Below are positions 36,388 to 46,386 of a stretch of DNA of 64,000 nucleotides, one piece after another. How positions within the stretch are numbered: position 1 is the stretch's first letter; each line of letters starts with the position of its first letter. This DNA comes from Ensifer adhaerens (GTDB lineage Bacteria; Pseudomonadota; Alphaproteobacteria; Rhizobiales; Rhizobiaceae). The DNA lies in assembly GCF_013283195.1 (NCBI RefSeq), contig NZ_JABEKT010000001.1, positions 2,204,509 to 2,268,508 on the forward strand. Direction: 5' to 3'. Under the pieces are notes generated by a model, which was not told the DNA's origin, searched no databases, and worked only from the letters and a program-made list of their open reading frames with translations. The position numbers and the translations under genes were made by a program.

Positions 36388-37497
36388 ATGTATCGCGGGC
36401 GTCTCGAAAAGGATTTCAAGCATTGGGTCGGTATGGGGCTTCTGCCGGAAGCGTCCGCACGACAGATGCTTGCGGAGTACGACGGTCGCGAATCCGCGTT
36501 CCGGGCCGGGCGTGTGCTCTTGGTGCTGGCAGCTCTGCTGCTCTCCGCCTCGATCCTTTTGCTGGTGGCGGCCAACTGGGAGGCGCTGCCGCGTCTCGCG
36601 CGGCTGATCGGTATCGTCGCCTTGATCTGGGGTTTTCATTTTGCCGGTGCCTTGTTTGTCCGGCGGGGCAATGGTGGCCTTGCGGCAGCGACGCTCGTGC
36701 TGGCCACAATGTCGTTCGGCGCCGGCATCGCGCTTGTCGGGCAGATGTATCATCTCTCCGGGGATGCCGCCGACGCGCTCCTGCTCTGGATCGCAGGGGC
36801 ATGCGTAACCGCGCTCGCCTTTCGCTCGGCCGCTGTCACGACCGTGTGCGGCGGGCTGGCCTGGGCCTATTTCCTGACGGTGCTGTCCGAAAACGGACTT
36901 GGTGAAATCGTCGAGTGGCAAACCTGGATTGTCCCGGCACTTGCCATCCTCGTGGTCATCCTGGTGCGCCTGACGGACGCCGGTCGCGCCCGTCACCTGG
37001 CTTACCTGCTGGTGGTGGCGTGGCTCATCTGGCTTTATATCGAGAATTCGTCCCTCGGTTTTGCCGGCACATTGGCTGTCGGCGGCATTGTGGCCTTCCT
37101 CGCGGCAGCCATGCCCGGTTCACCGCTTCGTCCCATGGCGCTCGAGGCCGGTTCGGCGCCGGCATTCTATTCCTTTGCCCTCGCGCTCATCGGTTTCTCT
37201 GTGTTGCAGTTTGAAGCGGTCGGGTTGTTCACGGAAGTTGCCGCCGGTGCGGCCGTGCTGATCGTCGCTCTGCTTGGGATAGCGCTCGCCGGCGCGCAGA
37301 ACGGAGCAGTTCGCTATCTCGGTTATGCGGCCTTTGCCGGTGAGCTTCTCTATCTCGCTTTCGAGACGCTCGGCTCGATGCTTGGAACCTCCGGCTTCTT
37401 CCTGATTTCCGGCCTGCTGGTGGCGGTAATCGCCTGGCTGGTGATCCGGATCGAGGGCCGATTGATGCGAACGGGACGCGAGGAGGTTTCGCCATGA
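36388..37497 (+). CDS. DUF2157 domain membrane protein
   Basis: Predicted integral membrane protein of unknown function. The 369-residue product has a soluble N-terminal region (MYRGRLEKDFKHWVGMGLL) typical of DUF2157, then about ten hydrophobic segments starting at VLLVLAALLLSASILLLVAANWEALP. The ATG at 36388 follows GGGAGGTGGGG; the frame continues upstream without support. It overlaps the next gene by 4 nt, and DUF2157 and GDYXXLXY proteins are a recurrent pair. The final 15 residues are charged and cytoplasmic. Confidence 0.88.
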   Translation: MYRGRLEKDFKHWVGMGLLPEASARQMLAEYDGRESAFRAGRVLLVLAALLLSASILLLVAANWEALPRLARLIGIVALIWGFHFAGALFVRRGNGGLAAATLVLATMSFGAGIALVGQMYHLSGDAADALLLWIAGACVTALAFRSAAVTTVCGGLAWAYFLTVLSENGLGEIVEWQTWIVPALAILVVILVRLTDAGRARHLAYLLVVAWLIWLYIENSSLGFAGTLAVGGIVAFLAAAMPGSPLRPMALEAGSAPAFYSFALALIGFSVLQFEAVGLFTEVAAGAAVLIVALLGIALAGAQNGAVRYLGYAAFAGELLYLAFETLGSMLGTSGFFLISGLLVAVIAWLVIRIEGRLMRTGREEVSP

Positions 37498-38087
37498 ATG
37501 ATCTCTCCGCAAAGCGCCGCTGGCTGCCGCCGCTCGTCGCCGCGCTGATCGCGGCCGTTCTGCAGACGGCAGCGCTGGGCTACATGGTCGAAAGCCGGGC
37601 ATCGATCCTGAGGAACGGCAAGGAAGTCCTGCTCAAGACAGTGCCGGTCGATCCGAGAGATCTGCTGCGCGGTGACTATGTCATCCTCAGCTATGACATT
37701 TCTTCACTGCCGCCTGAACTCTTCAAGGGCGGTTTGCCGAAGGCGCCGCAGGAGGTGACGGTTTTCGTGCGCCTTGCCAAGCAGCCTGACGGCTTCTGGA
37801 GCGCATCCGAAGCATCCTTCACGGAGCTTGCGCCTGCGGATGAAAGCGTCGTGCTTCAATCGCAGCCCTTCACTTACTACCCTTCGTCGAGCGAAATCCC
37901 GTCACCGATCAATGTCGCCTACGGTATCGAGCGATTCTATGTTCCTGAAGGTGAGGGACGGGTGCTGGAGCAGGCGCGCAATGCCGAAGCGCTTTCGGTG
38001 AACGTACGCGTCAATGATGCCGGGCGAGCGCAGATCAGGCAGATCGCAGTTGAAGGTACGCCTGTCTACGAGGAGCCGCTATACTAG
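37494..38087 (+). CDS. GDYXXLXY domain-containing membrane-anchored protein
   Basis: A 197-residue protein with one N-terminal membrane helix (about 12-30) and a periplasmic domain carrying the naming motif RGDYVILSY near residue 60, then a Tyr-rich YGIERFYVPEGEG block. It overlaps the DUF2157 gene (ATGA), so the two products are likely made in fixed ratio and may form a complex. No biochemical function is established as far as I know. Confidence 0.9.
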   Translation: MNDLSAKRRWLPPLVAALIAAVLQTAALGYMVESRASILRNGKEVLLKTVPVDPRDLLRGDYVILSYDISSLPPELFKGGLPKAPQEVTVFVRLAKQPDGFWSASEASFTELAPADESVVLQSQPFTYYPSSSEIPSPINVAYGIERFYVPEGEGRVLEQARNAEALSVNVRVNDAGRAQIRQIAVEGTPVYEEPLY

Positions 38088-38272
38088 CGGCTCTTGGCGG
38101 GACTAAATCGTTCTATGTGGGTAACCGCATTTTCCCTTTGATCCCGTCAAAACGAGTGATATAGAGACGCCGCGCTCGGGAAAGCCCTGAACCTCAGCAT
38201 GCCCTTTGTATCCGCGGTGTTTCCGTTGGTTGGTCTTGCGGGAATACGCTCAGTCGGTGCGATTGTCTGAAC

Positions 38273-38357
<85 letters not shown>

Positions 38358-38536
38358 GGACAGTGATCGCACCAAAAGACCGGATTCTGCGTAGATGAAG
38401 GGGGCTGGAGTGCCATTTTGCTTGCAAAACGGTTACGGAACTGCGTAAAGCCACTCCCGGCAAATGGATCGGCTCACGTGCTCGCCAGACCTTTCTAAGG
38501 GGAAGAGCACAGTCAACGTGAAATGAAGGTTTGAAC

Positions 38537-40015
38537 ATGCAGGTTATCGAAACGCTCGCTCAAGGGCTGAAGCGCGAACTCAAGGTCGTTATCCCGGCCA
38601 AGGACATGGAAGCTCGGATGAACGAGCGCCTGGCCGAAGTTAAGGACCGTGTGAAGATCAACGGCTTCCGCCCGGGCAAGGTGCCGTTCGCGCATCTCAA
38701 GAAGGTCTATGGCAAGTCGATCATGGCAGACCTCGTCAACGAGATCGTCCGTGAAAAGCCGACCGAGATCCTTTCGGGCCGCGGCGAGAAGTCGGCGACC
38801 CAGCCGGAAATCGCGATGACCGAGGACGAGTCCGAGGCCGACAAGATCCTCAACGCCGAGGCTGACCTCGAGTTCACCGTCGCCTACGAAATCATCCCGG
38901 CGATCGAACTCAAGGACGTCAGCGGCATCAAGGTGACGCGCGAAGTCGTCGAGATCGCCGAAGACGAAGTCAACGAGCAGATCCTGCGCATCGCTGAAAG
39001 CGCCCGCACCTACGAGACGAAGAAGGGCAAGGCTGCCAACGGCGACCGCGTCACCATCGACTACCTCGGCAAGGTTGATGGCGAAGCCTTCGACGGCGGC
39101 AAGGACGAAGATGCTGAGCTGGTTCTCGGCTCCAACCGCTTCATCCCGGGCTTCGAAGAGCAGCTCGTCGGCGTCAAGGCTGGCGACGAAAAGACCATCA
39201 CCGTGACGTTCCCGGCCGATTACCCGGCAGCGAACCTCGCCGGCAAGGAAGCCACCTTCGACATCACCGTCAAGGACGTTGCTTCTGCCCAGGACATCGA
39301 AATCAACGACGAACTGGCCACCAAGCTCGGTCTCGAATCGGCTGAAAAGCTGAAGGAAATCGTTCGCGGCCAGATCGAGAGCCAGTACGGCTCGCTGACC
39401 CGCCAGAAGGTGAAGCGTCAGATCCTCGACCAGCTCGACGAACTCTACCAGTTCGACACGCCGGAGCGCCTCGTCGAAGCCGAATTCGAAAACATCTGGC
39501 GCCAGATCAACACCGACCTGCAGCAGGCCGGCAAGACCTTCGCTGACGAAGAAACCACCGAAGAAGAAGCCCGCGCCGAATACCGCAAGCTCGCTGAGCG
39601 TCGGGTTCGCCTCGGCCTCGTTCTCTCGGAAATCGGCGAAAAGGCCGGCGTTCAGGTCAGCGACGACGAACTGCAGCGTTCGCTGTTCGAACAGCTCCGC
39701 CAGTTCCCGGGCCAGGAAAAGCAGATCCTCGACTACTTCAAGAACACCCCCGGCGCCGCTGCTTCGCTGCGCGCTCCGCTGTTCGAAGAAAAGGTCGTCG
39801 ATCACCTGCTGTCCGAGATCTCGGTAACCGACAAGACGGTTTCCAAGGAAGAGCTGACGGCTGACGACGAAGAAACCGAAGGCAAGGCTGACAAGAAGGC
39901 TCCGGCCAAGAAGAAGGCCGCTGCCAAGGCTGATGCCGCTGAAGGCGAAGAAGCCGCAGCTCCGAAGAAGAAGGCTCCGGCCAAGAAGAAGGCTGCTGAC
40001 GACAGCGCCGAGTAA
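38537..40015 (+). CDS. tig: Trigger factor
   Basis: Ribosome-bound chaperone and prolyl isomerase that meets nascent chains. The 492-residue protein has the ribosome-docking motif GFRPGKVP at about residue 43-50, the FKBP-type domain with [20 protein letters not shown] (about 170-190), and the long helical C-domain. The final 45 residues are a Lys/Ala/Pro-rich tail ([12 protein letters not shown] pattern) that E. coli lacks. Clp protease genes often follow tig, but not here. The ATG at 38537 is preferred to a TTG at 38531. Confidence 0.96.
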   Translation: MQVIETLAQGLKRELKVVIPAKDMEARMNERLAEVKDRVKINGFRPGKVPFAHLKKVYGKSIMADLVNEIVREKPTEILSGRGEKSATQPEIAMTEDESEADKILNAEADLEFTVAYEIIPAIELKDVSGIKVTREVVEIAEDEVNEQILRIAESARTYETKKGKAANGDRVTIDYLGKVDGEAFDGGKDEDAELVLGSNRFIPGFEEQLVGVKAGDEKTITVTFPADYPAANLAGKEATFDITVKDVASAQDIEINDELATKLGLESAEKLKEIVRGQIESQYGSLTRQKVKRQILDQLDELYQFDTPERLVEAEFENIWRQINTDLQQAGKTFADEETTEEEARAEYRKLAERRVRLGLVLSEIGEKAGVQVSDDELQRSLFEQLRQFPGQEKQILDYFKNTPGAAASLRAPLFEEKVVDHLLSEISVTDKTVSKEELTADDEETEGKADKKAPAKKKAAAKADAAEGEEAAAPKKKAPAKKKAADDSAE

Positions 40016-40043
40016 TCGTTTCTTCGATTGCCTGAAAATCTGG

Positions 40044-40073
40044 GGCCCTGCCGTTCTACGGCAGGGCCTTTTC
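40044..40073 (+). terminator. Rho-independent terminator after tig
   Basis: A 10-bp stem (40044-40053 with 40059-40068), TTCTA loop and TTTT tail. Confidence 0.9.
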
Positions 40074-40118
40074 CGTTGTGCAGACGTTTGGGTGCGCGCG
40101 GTGGCGACGCGATTTTCT

Positions 40119-40928
40119 CTACCGAAGATCCAGCAGCAGTGCGCGGTGATCCGAGACTTCAGGATGTGCCACCACATCGAAAACAACGACCTCGACATCC
40201 GGCGTCGCCAGCATGTAGTCGGCGAAGCGCCCAGGCTTTCCATAGTACGATGTGCGCGTATCGGCATGGCCGCGGCCGGTGACGAGATCGGCGAGGCCGA
40301 GATTGCCAAGGACCGTGAAGGTGTCGCTATTGGGGAGGAGATTGAGATCGCCGCAGACGATCAGCCTTTCGTTGCCGGGCCACACACGACCTATCAATTG
40401 CACCAGGGCATCCGCCTGGGCCTGCCGTTCCGGTGTGTCGCCCTTGCCGTTCTCCGCTCGCAGCCCGTGCATTTGCGCGATGGTGATGGAAAAGCCGGCC
40501 TCATAGTCGAAGATCCGGAGGCAATGGGCATTTCGCGGACGCGGATGCTTGCCCCAGCCGTCAGGGGAAAACGCGCCGTGGACGAAGTCGAGCGCCTGGC
40601 CGATGACCGGAAGAGATTTGCGCACGAACGTGGCCAAGCCGAATTCGGCATGAACCATGCGGTTGCCATCGTGAAGCTCGCCTCTCGACGTCGGGCAGAA
40701 ATAGCCGTCGTGATCAGGCAGGGCTGCCCGAATCTCGTCAAAGAGGTTGGCTCGCTGTGGCAGTTCAACATCGCGATCGCGATAGGTGAGCCATTCGGAT
40801 GTCGTTTCGGGTGAACGCACGACCTCCTGAAGGCACAGAACGTCGGCATTCGCCTCGACGAGATACGGGATCAGCGGCGCATGCAGCTTGCCGCCCCAGA
40901 CATTCAGGGAAAGGATGCGTAATGACAT
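40119..40928 (-). CDS. Endonuclease/exonuclease/phosphatase family protein
   Basis: A 269-residue EEP-fold hydrolase. It has SLNVWGG at the N-terminus, LCLQEVVRS (metal Glu), IAQMHGL, VCGDLNLLPNSD and a C-terminal SDHRALLLDL with the catalytic His. There is no signal peptide. The divergence from XthA, which lacks these loop sequences, suggests a phosphodiesterase or phosphatase rather than a DNA repair enzyme, but the substrate cannot be read from sequence. The start at 40928 begins MSLRILSLN; a longer frame to 41030 has no support. Confidence 0.85.
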   Translation of the reverse strand: MSLRILSLNVWGGKLHAPLIPYLVEANADVLCLQEVVRSPETTSEWLTYRDRDVELPQRANLFDEIRAALPDHDGYFCPTSRGELHDGNRMVHAEFGLATFVRKSLPVIGQALDFVHGAFSPDGWGKHPRPRNAHCLRIFDYEAGFSITIAQMHGLRAENGKGDTPERQAQADALVQLIGRVWPGNERLIVCGDLNLLPNSDTFTVLGNLGLADLVTGRGHADTRTSYYGKPGRFADYMLATPDVEVVVFDVVAHPEVSDHRALLLDLR

Positions 40929-41113
40929 GGCCAAATGCTCACCGGAAGGGCCGCCGGGAGATGCGCGATGCCCAGGCGGTACACCAAAACAGAAGCCCAG
41001 GGCCGATGGCTTGATGACGTGGTCAAGCATGCGGCCCTGAGACGGTCAGGACCGCGACGCTATCTGATTCGCGTGGCAGTGGCAGAGGCCGGCTTGCCGA
41101 GCCTTGCAGAATA

Positions 41114-42520
41114 TCACGCCGTCGGCTTGATCTCGCCCATGCGGTTCCAGGCGTCGAGACCGGCGATCTTGTAGGCCTCTGCAAGCGTCGGATAGTTGAA
41201 GGTGTTTTCAACGAAGTACTCGACCGTTCCCTTGAGATTGAGCACGGCTTGGCCGATGTGAACCAGTTCTGTCGCGCCTTCGCCGATGATGTGCACGCCG
41301 AGCAGGCGACGCGTCTTCAGCGAGAAGATCATCTTCAAAAGCCCGGAATCGAGGCCCATGATGTGACCGCGCGACGTCTCACGGAAGCGCGCCATGCCGC
41401 ATTCGTAGGGAATGCCGCGATCCTTGACCTCTTCTTCGGAAAGGCCGCAGGTGGAAATTTCCGGCACGGCGTAGATGCCGTAAGGGAAGTACTTCTGCGG
41501 CTCCATGGCGATCGCGCCAACGGCAACGCGAGCCGCGATGCGGCCCTGTTCCATTGACGTCGAGGCAAGGCTTGGAAAGCCGACCACGTCGCCGGCGGCA
41601 TAGATGTTCGGCACCGAGGTCTGGAAGGTTTCGGGATTGACCTTCAGTCGCCCGCGGCTGTCTGCTTCGAGCCCGGCTGCAGCAAGATTGAGCGTGTCGG
41701 TAGCACCCATGCGGCCGGCGGCAAAGAGCACCATGTCGCTGGTGATCCGGCGGCCGTTGTCGAGCGTCAGCAACACCTTGCCATTGTCGAGCCGTTCAAC
41801 GGTGTCTGCCTTGTGCCCGAGATGCAGCTTCATGTTGCGGTCGCGCAGTTGGTAGATGAAATCCTCGACGATCTCCTTGTCGATGAAGTCGAGCATCGTC
41901 GTCTTCGGGTCGATCACCGTCACCTGCGTGTCGAGCGCGCTGAAGATCGTCGCATACTCGATGCCGACGACGCCGGCGCCGATAACCACGAGCGAGCGCG
42001 GCAGTTCCGAAATATCGAGCAGTTCGTCGCTGTCGAGCACCGTCTTGCCGTCGAACGGCATGTAATCCGGGCGGAAGGGCTTGGTGCCGACGGCGAGCAT
42101 GATGCTGGTGCCGGATACAAGCATGGTCTCGCCGTCGTCCTTGACGACTTCGAGTGTCGTTGGATCGACGAACCTCGCCTTGCCGCGCATCTGCTGCACC
42201 CGGTTGCGGGCAAACTGATGTTCGAGAACCTCGACTTCGTGGTTGAGCGTGATGATCAGCCGCTGGCGCAGGTCATCGGCGCTGATTTCTTCCTTGACGC
42301 GGTAGGACCGGCCGTAAAAGCCGCGCTCGCGCCAGCCCGACAGATTGAGCGCCGTTTCGCGCAATGTCTTCGAAGGGATCGTGCCGGTGTGCACGGAAAC
42401 GCCGCCGACGCGTTTTCCCTGTTCGATGACGAGAACCTTCTTGCCGAGCTTGGCGGCCTGGATGGCGCCGCGGCGGCCTGCGGGTCCGCTTCCGACGACG
42501 ATGAGATCGAACTGGTTCAT
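41114..42520 (-). CDS. sthA: Soluble pyridine nucleotide transhydrogenase (NAD(P)+ transhydrogenase)
   Basis: FAD enzyme that moves electrons between NADPH and NAD+. The 468-residue protein is of the disulfide reductase family (GSGPAG at 10-15). The redox disulfide site reads VHTGTIPSK at 43-51, where Thr replaces the first Cys and the second is absent; that is the mark of SthA as opposed to lipoamide dehydrogenase. The second dinucleotide motif GAGVVGIEYA and the AAGDVVGFPSLAS block are intact. Confidence 0.93.
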   Translation of the reverse strand: MNQFDLIVVGSGPAGRRGAIQAAKLGKKVLVIEQGKRVGGVSVHTGTIPSKTLRETALNLSGWRERGFYGRSYRVKEEISADDLRQRLIITLNHEVEVLEHQFARNRVQQMRGKARFVDPTTLEVVKDDGETMLVSGTSIMLAVGTKPFRPDYMPFDGKTVLDSDELLDISELPRSLVVIGAGVVGIEYATIFSALDTQVTVIDPKTTMLDFIDKEIVEDFIYQLRDRNMKLHLGHKADTVERLDNGKVLLTLDNGRRITSDMVLFAAGRMGATDTLNLAAAGLEADSRGRLKVNPETFQTSVPNIYAAGDVVGFPSLASTSMEQGRIAARVAVGAIAMEPQKYFPYGIYAVPEISTCGLSEEEVKDRGIPYECGMARFRETSRGHIMGLDSGLLKMIFSLKTRRLLGVHIIGEGATELVHIGQAVLNLKGTVEYFVENTFNYPTLAEAYKIAGLDAWNRMGEIKPTA

Positions 42521-42721
42521 AAGAATTCCGTCAAAAAGGGAGAATCGTTGTGCGCTGCGAAAAGTGTCGCTTGCATGCGTCTATACCGTCAATCGCACAG
42601 TTTGATGAAGTGGTTTTCGAGTCTGAAACCTGTTGGGTGCGAATATCAGCAAATACGCGTATGCTCGACGGTCCAATGGCATACCGGTCCATGAAATTCA
42701 TGCGGGCATGGGAGGTTTTTT

Positions 42722-43762
42722 ATGGCGCTGGACTTGACGAACGAAAGATCTGGGAATTCGCAGACGACTGAAGGGCCCCATGCCGAAGAGCGGCAGGGCG
42801 TGGTCGCCGCCGCGGTCTACGAAAACGGCGTGCGTATCCAGGACATTCACGTGGAAGATGCCGGCAAATGGCGAAGCCGCCCCGGCACCGTCATCTGGAT
42901 CGGCCTCCACGAACCGGATGCGGCACTGCTCCGGCAGGTGCAACGTGAATTCGATCTGCATGATCTCGCGATCGAAGACGCCTGCAAGGCGCACCAACGG
43001 CCGAAACTGGAGATTTACGGCGATTCGATCTTTGTCGTCGCCCGGACCGCCCATATGGTCGGAGACGAAATCGCTTTCGGGGAAACCCATCTGTTTGTCG
43101 GGCGCGGCTATGTCGTGTCGGTTCGCCACGGCGCCTCGACCTCTTACATGGCCGTCCGGCAGCGGTGCGAGGCTTCGCCGGCAGCTCTGGCCCATGGCGA
43201 AAACTACATCCTCTATTCGATCCTCGATTTCATCGTCGACAACTACATGCCGGTGATCGAGGCCATTCACGAGGAGGTTGAACGGCTCGAGGATCGCCTG
43301 CTTCGCCAACGTCTGGAGAAGGACGATATCGAACGGCTCTATCTGCTCAGGCGCAATCTGCTCCGGCTTCGAAATGCGGCCGTACCATTGGTTGACGTCT
43401 GCCGGCGGCACGAGCATGTCGATTTGCCCGGCATGGACGCGGCGTTGCAGCCGCTCTTTCGCGACGTGACCGATCATGTCCGCCGCGTGCAGGAAGATAT
43501 CGATGCCCTGCGCGAGGTTCTGGCCTTCACGTTCGAAGCGAGCCTGATGATGGGGCAGTCGGAGCAAACGGAGATCTCCCGCAAGCTGGCGTCCTGGGCG
43601 GCCATTCTGGCGGTGCCGACGGCAATTGCCGGGATCTATGGGATGAACTTCGACGACATGCCCGAGCTGAAATTCCGCTACGGCTACTTCGTCGTGCTGG
43701 CGGTGATCATCGGGCTGTGCCTGACGCTTTTTCGCTTCTTCCGCCGCGCCAGATGGCTGTGA
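42722..43762 (+). CDS. corA: CorA family magnesium/cobalt transporter
   Basis: Pentameric inner membrane divalent cation channel. The 346-residue chain has a large cytoplasmic funnel domain, a long stalk helix (ENYILYSILDFIVDNYMPVIEAI onward) and two C-terminal membrane helices. The selectivity motif YGMNF follows the first. The terminal RRARWL is the usual basic end. Transport of Mg2+ against Co2+ or Zn2+ is not distinguished by sequence. Confidence 0.93.
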   Translation: MALDLTNERSGNSQTTEGPHAEERQGVVAAAVYENGVRIQDIHVEDAGKWRSRPGTVIWIGLHEPDAALLRQVQREFDLHDLAIEDACKAHQRPKLEIYGDSIFVVARTAHMVGDEIAFGETHLFVGRGYVVSVRHGASTSYMAVRQRCEASPAALAHGENYILYSILDFIVDNYMPVIEAIHEEVERLEDRLLRQRLEKDDIERLYLLRRNLLRLRNAAVPLVDVCRRHEHVDLPGMDAALQPLFRDVTDHVRRVQEDIDALREVLAFTFEASLMMGQSEQTEISRKLASWAAILAVPTAIAGIYGMNFDDMPELKFRYGYFVVLAVIIGLCLTLFRFFRRARWL

Positions 43763-43777
43763 AAGTCGGTTGCGCGG

Positions 43778-44569
43778 CTAGAACAGGCGCAGCCCTTTCA
43801 GGCTGACATGGCCATCCTTCCCGATGATGATGTGATCGTGCACGGCGATGCCCAGCGGCTTGGCCGTCTCGACGATCAGCTTGGTCATGTCGATGTCCGC
43901 GCGGGACGGTGTCGGGTCACCGGAAGGATGGTTATGCGCAAGGATAAGCGCTGTCGCCGATAGTTCGAGCGCGCGCTTGACCACTTCGCGCGGATAGACC
44001 GGGGTATGGTCGATGGTACCGGTCTGCTGGACCTCATCGGCGATCAAGGTATTGCGCTTGTCGAGAAACAGGATGCGGAACTGTTCCTTAGTCTCGTAGG
44101 CCATGGCCGCATGGCAATACTCGATCACAGCCGACCAGGAGGAGAGAATGTGCTTCTTGCGCAGATCGCTCTTCAGCGTCCGGTGGCCGATCGTTGAGAC
44201 AAGCTTCAGGTCGAGCGCCACCGCTTCGCCGACACCCTTGACTTCCTGCAGCAAGGCGAGCGGCGCGCCGAACACGCCGGCAAGCGTACCGAAGCGCGTC
44301 AGCAGCGCCTTGGCGATCGGCTTGGTGTCCTTGCGCGGGATCAGCCGAAACAAGAGCATTTCCAGGATTTCGTAGTCGGCAAGCGCGCCATCGCCGTGCT
44401 CGCGATACCGGGTGCGAAGCCGGTCGCGATGACCGAGGTAGTGCGCCTCGGTGGTCGCGGCATTCGTTTCGGGTGCAGCAGGAGCCTGCGGCAGGAGATC
44501 TGCAAAAAACGATCGTTCATCCGCCGGCTGCGTCGCGTCGCCTGCGGATGAACGGGTGTTTTTCGTCAT
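43778..44569 (-). CDS. radC: RadC family JAMM-domain protein
   Basis: A 263-residue protein: a Gln/Ala-rich N-tail, a helix-hairpin-helix region ([18 protein letters not shown]) and a C-terminal JAMM metalloprotease-like domain with [14 protein letters not shown]. Despite the name, the DNA repair role of RadC is not established. The start overlaps the map stop by 4 nt, so it is probably translated from the map-radC message. An unrelated gene ends close by on the other strand. Confidence 0.93.
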   Translation of the reverse strand: MTKNTRSSAGDATQPADERSFFADLLPQAPAAPETNAATTEAHYLGHRDRLRTRYREHGDGALADYEILEMLLFRLIPRKDTKPIAKALLTRFGTLAGVFGAPLALLQEVKGVGEAVALDLKLVSTIGHRTLKSDLRKKHILSSWSAVIEYCHAAMAYETKEQFRILFLDKRNTLIADEVQQTGTIDHTPVYPREVVKRALELSATALILAHNHPSGDPTPSRADIDMTKLIVETAKPLGIAVHDHIIIGKDGHVSLKGLRLF

Positions 44570-45405
44570 GCAGCGCCCATGGCGGCCATATCAGGCTTGA
44601 AGAGGCCGGCCGGGGAGAGGGTAAAGATCTCACAGCCGTCAGCCGTCACGCCGACCGTATGTTCGTATTGTGCCGAGAGAGAGCGGTCACGGGTGACCGC
44701 CGTCCAGCCATCGGCCAGCACCTTCACGTGTGGCCGGCCGAGATTGATCATCGGCTCGATGGTGAAGATCATGCCTTCGCGCAGTTCCGGACCTTCGTTG
44801 GCGCGGCCGTAATGCAGGATGTTCGGCGCATCGTGGAACAGCCGGCCGACGCCGTGTCCGCAGAAGTCGCGCACGACCGAGCACCGTTCGGCTTCCGCAT
44901 AGGTCTGGATCGCTTCGCCGATCGCGCCGGTGCGCGAGCCGGGGCGCACGGCCGCAATGCCGCGCATCAGACACTCGTGCGTGACATCAAGAAGGCGTTC
45001 GGCAGCGCGTTTGATCTCGCCGACCGGATACATGCGGCTGGAATCGCCGTGCCAGCCATCGATTACATAGGTGACGTCGATGTTGACGATATCGCCGTCG
45101 CGAAGCGGCTTGTCGTTGGGAATGCCGTGGCAGACCACATGGTTGATCGAGGTGCAGGACGATTTGGTGTAGCCGCGGTAATTCAGCGTCGCGGGAAGCG
45201 CGCCATTGTCCATGCCGAATTCGAAGACGAAGCGATCGATCTCTTCGGTCGTCACACCCGGTCGCACACGCGATACCAGCTCGTCGAGGCAACGCGCCGT
45301 CACCTGACAGGCTTTGCGCATGCCCTCAAACCCCTCCGGTCCGTAGAGGCGGATGACGCCGGTGTTTTTGTAGGGCGAAGACCCCGCCTCGATGTAAGTC
45401 ACCAT
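44566..45405 (-). CDS. map: Methionine aminopeptidase, type I
   Basis: Removes the initiator methionine from nascent proteins. The 279-residue enzyme has all five metal ligands in their usual settings: [19 protein letters not shown] (Asp pair), [12 protein letters not shown] (His), FTIEPMI (Glu) and QYEHTVGVT (Glu). The first 20 residues before [17 protein letters not shown] form an N-terminal extension. It overlaps radC by 4 nt. Confidence 0.96.
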   Translation of the reverse strand: MVTYIEAGSSPYKNTGVIRLYGPEGFEGMRKACQVTARCLDELVSRVRPGVTTEEIDRFVFEFGMDNGALPATLNYRGYTKSSCTSINHVVCHGIPNDKPLRDGDIVNIDVTYVIDGWHGDSSRMYPVGEIKRAAERLLDVTHECLMRGIAAVRPGSRTGAIGEAIQTYAEAERCSVVRDFCGHGVGRLFHDAPNILHYGRANEGPELREGMIFTIEPMINLGRPHVKVLADGWTAVTRDRSLSAQYEHTVGVTADGCEIFTLSPAGLFKPDMAAMGAA

Positions 45406-45635
45406 TCCAGAACTTTCAGTTGTTTCCTGCTTGATTTCATAATGCAGCAGGGGCCGTCTCGTCCACTGCCGCGCACCAAGAGGAGCTGATACACGGCCCG
45501 GAGCTCAGATTTTGGCGCGTCGTGCTTTCGCCTGGCTCGTCATCAAGCCTACCGCGGAACAATGCCTGCGCCTATCCGTACATTGTTGCAGGTTGGCCCG
45601 GGATTGGCGACAAAGGATCGGCCCGGTAACATCGC

Positions 45636-46367
45636 TCAGGCTGAGTTGCGTAGGGTGCCGACCTTCGCGTCGTCGACGGCGATCAGACCAATGGGCGCGA
45701 TCTCGGCCGGCGATATCAGGCATTTCACCGCATAGGCCTCGACACCGCGCGCCATGGCACGGTCGAAGGCCGCGGCATAGGCGGGATCATAGTCGCGGCA
45801 GATCCTCAGGCTGTCACAATCGCTGCGTTGCACGAGATAGACCATGATCGCCCGATGGCCGGCCTCAACCATGTCGCCCAGTTCTTCCAGGTGTTTTGCG
45901 CCGCGCGTGGTGGGACTGTCGGGAAACTCGGCCACGCCGCGGATCCGACTGAAATGCACATTCTTGACCTCGACATAAGCGGAGCCGCGGACCGGATCGC
46001 TGAGCAGGATATCGATGCGCGAGTTGCGCCCGTACTTCTGCTCGCGGGAAAGCGACGGATAACTATGGAGATCGGAAATCAAGCCGAGGCGAATGGCTTC
46101 TTCCGCCAGGCGGTTCGGCAGGCCGGTGTTGATGCCGACGAGCGTGTCATCGGCCTCGACGATCTCCAGCATCTGCCGGTACTTTCGTGTCGGGCTGTCA
46201 TGTTCCGACATCCAGATCCGCGAACCCGGCGTCGTCAGCCCACGCATCGACCCGGTGTTGGGGCAGGAACCCGTCAAAGCGGTGCCGTCCATAAGAGTGG
46301 CGTCGAACAGAAAGCGTTTGTAGCGCTGCACGAGCGTGGCGGGCACGAGTGGCCGATCGAAAACCAA
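45636..46367 (-). CDS. sfsA: Sugar fermentation stimulation protein homologue
   Basis: A 243-residue SfsA-family protein with an OB-like N-domain and a nuclease-like fold. Conserved blocks are [21 protein letters not shown]-type sequence (here [11 protein letters not shown]), RIDILL and YVEVKNV, where the Asp and Glu-x-Lys resemble a PD-(D/E)XK site. E. coli SfsA was first found through maltose metabolism; its true activity is uncertain. In rhizobia it is typically next to map, as here. Confidence 0.94.
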   Translation of the reverse strand: MVFDRPLVPATLVQRYKRFLFDATLMDGTALTGSCPNTGSMRGLTTPGSRIWMSEHDSPTRKYRQMLEIVEADDTLVGINTGLPNRLAEEAIRLGLISDLHSYPSLSREQKYGRNSRIDILLSDPVRGSAYVEVKNVHFSRIRGVAEFPDSPTTRGAKHLEELGDMVEAGHRAIMVYLVQRSDCDSLRICRDYDPAYAAAFDRAMARGVEAYAVKCLISPAEIAPIGLIAVDDAKVGTLRNSA

Positions 46368-46386
46368 AGTCTATTCCACACTTTTG

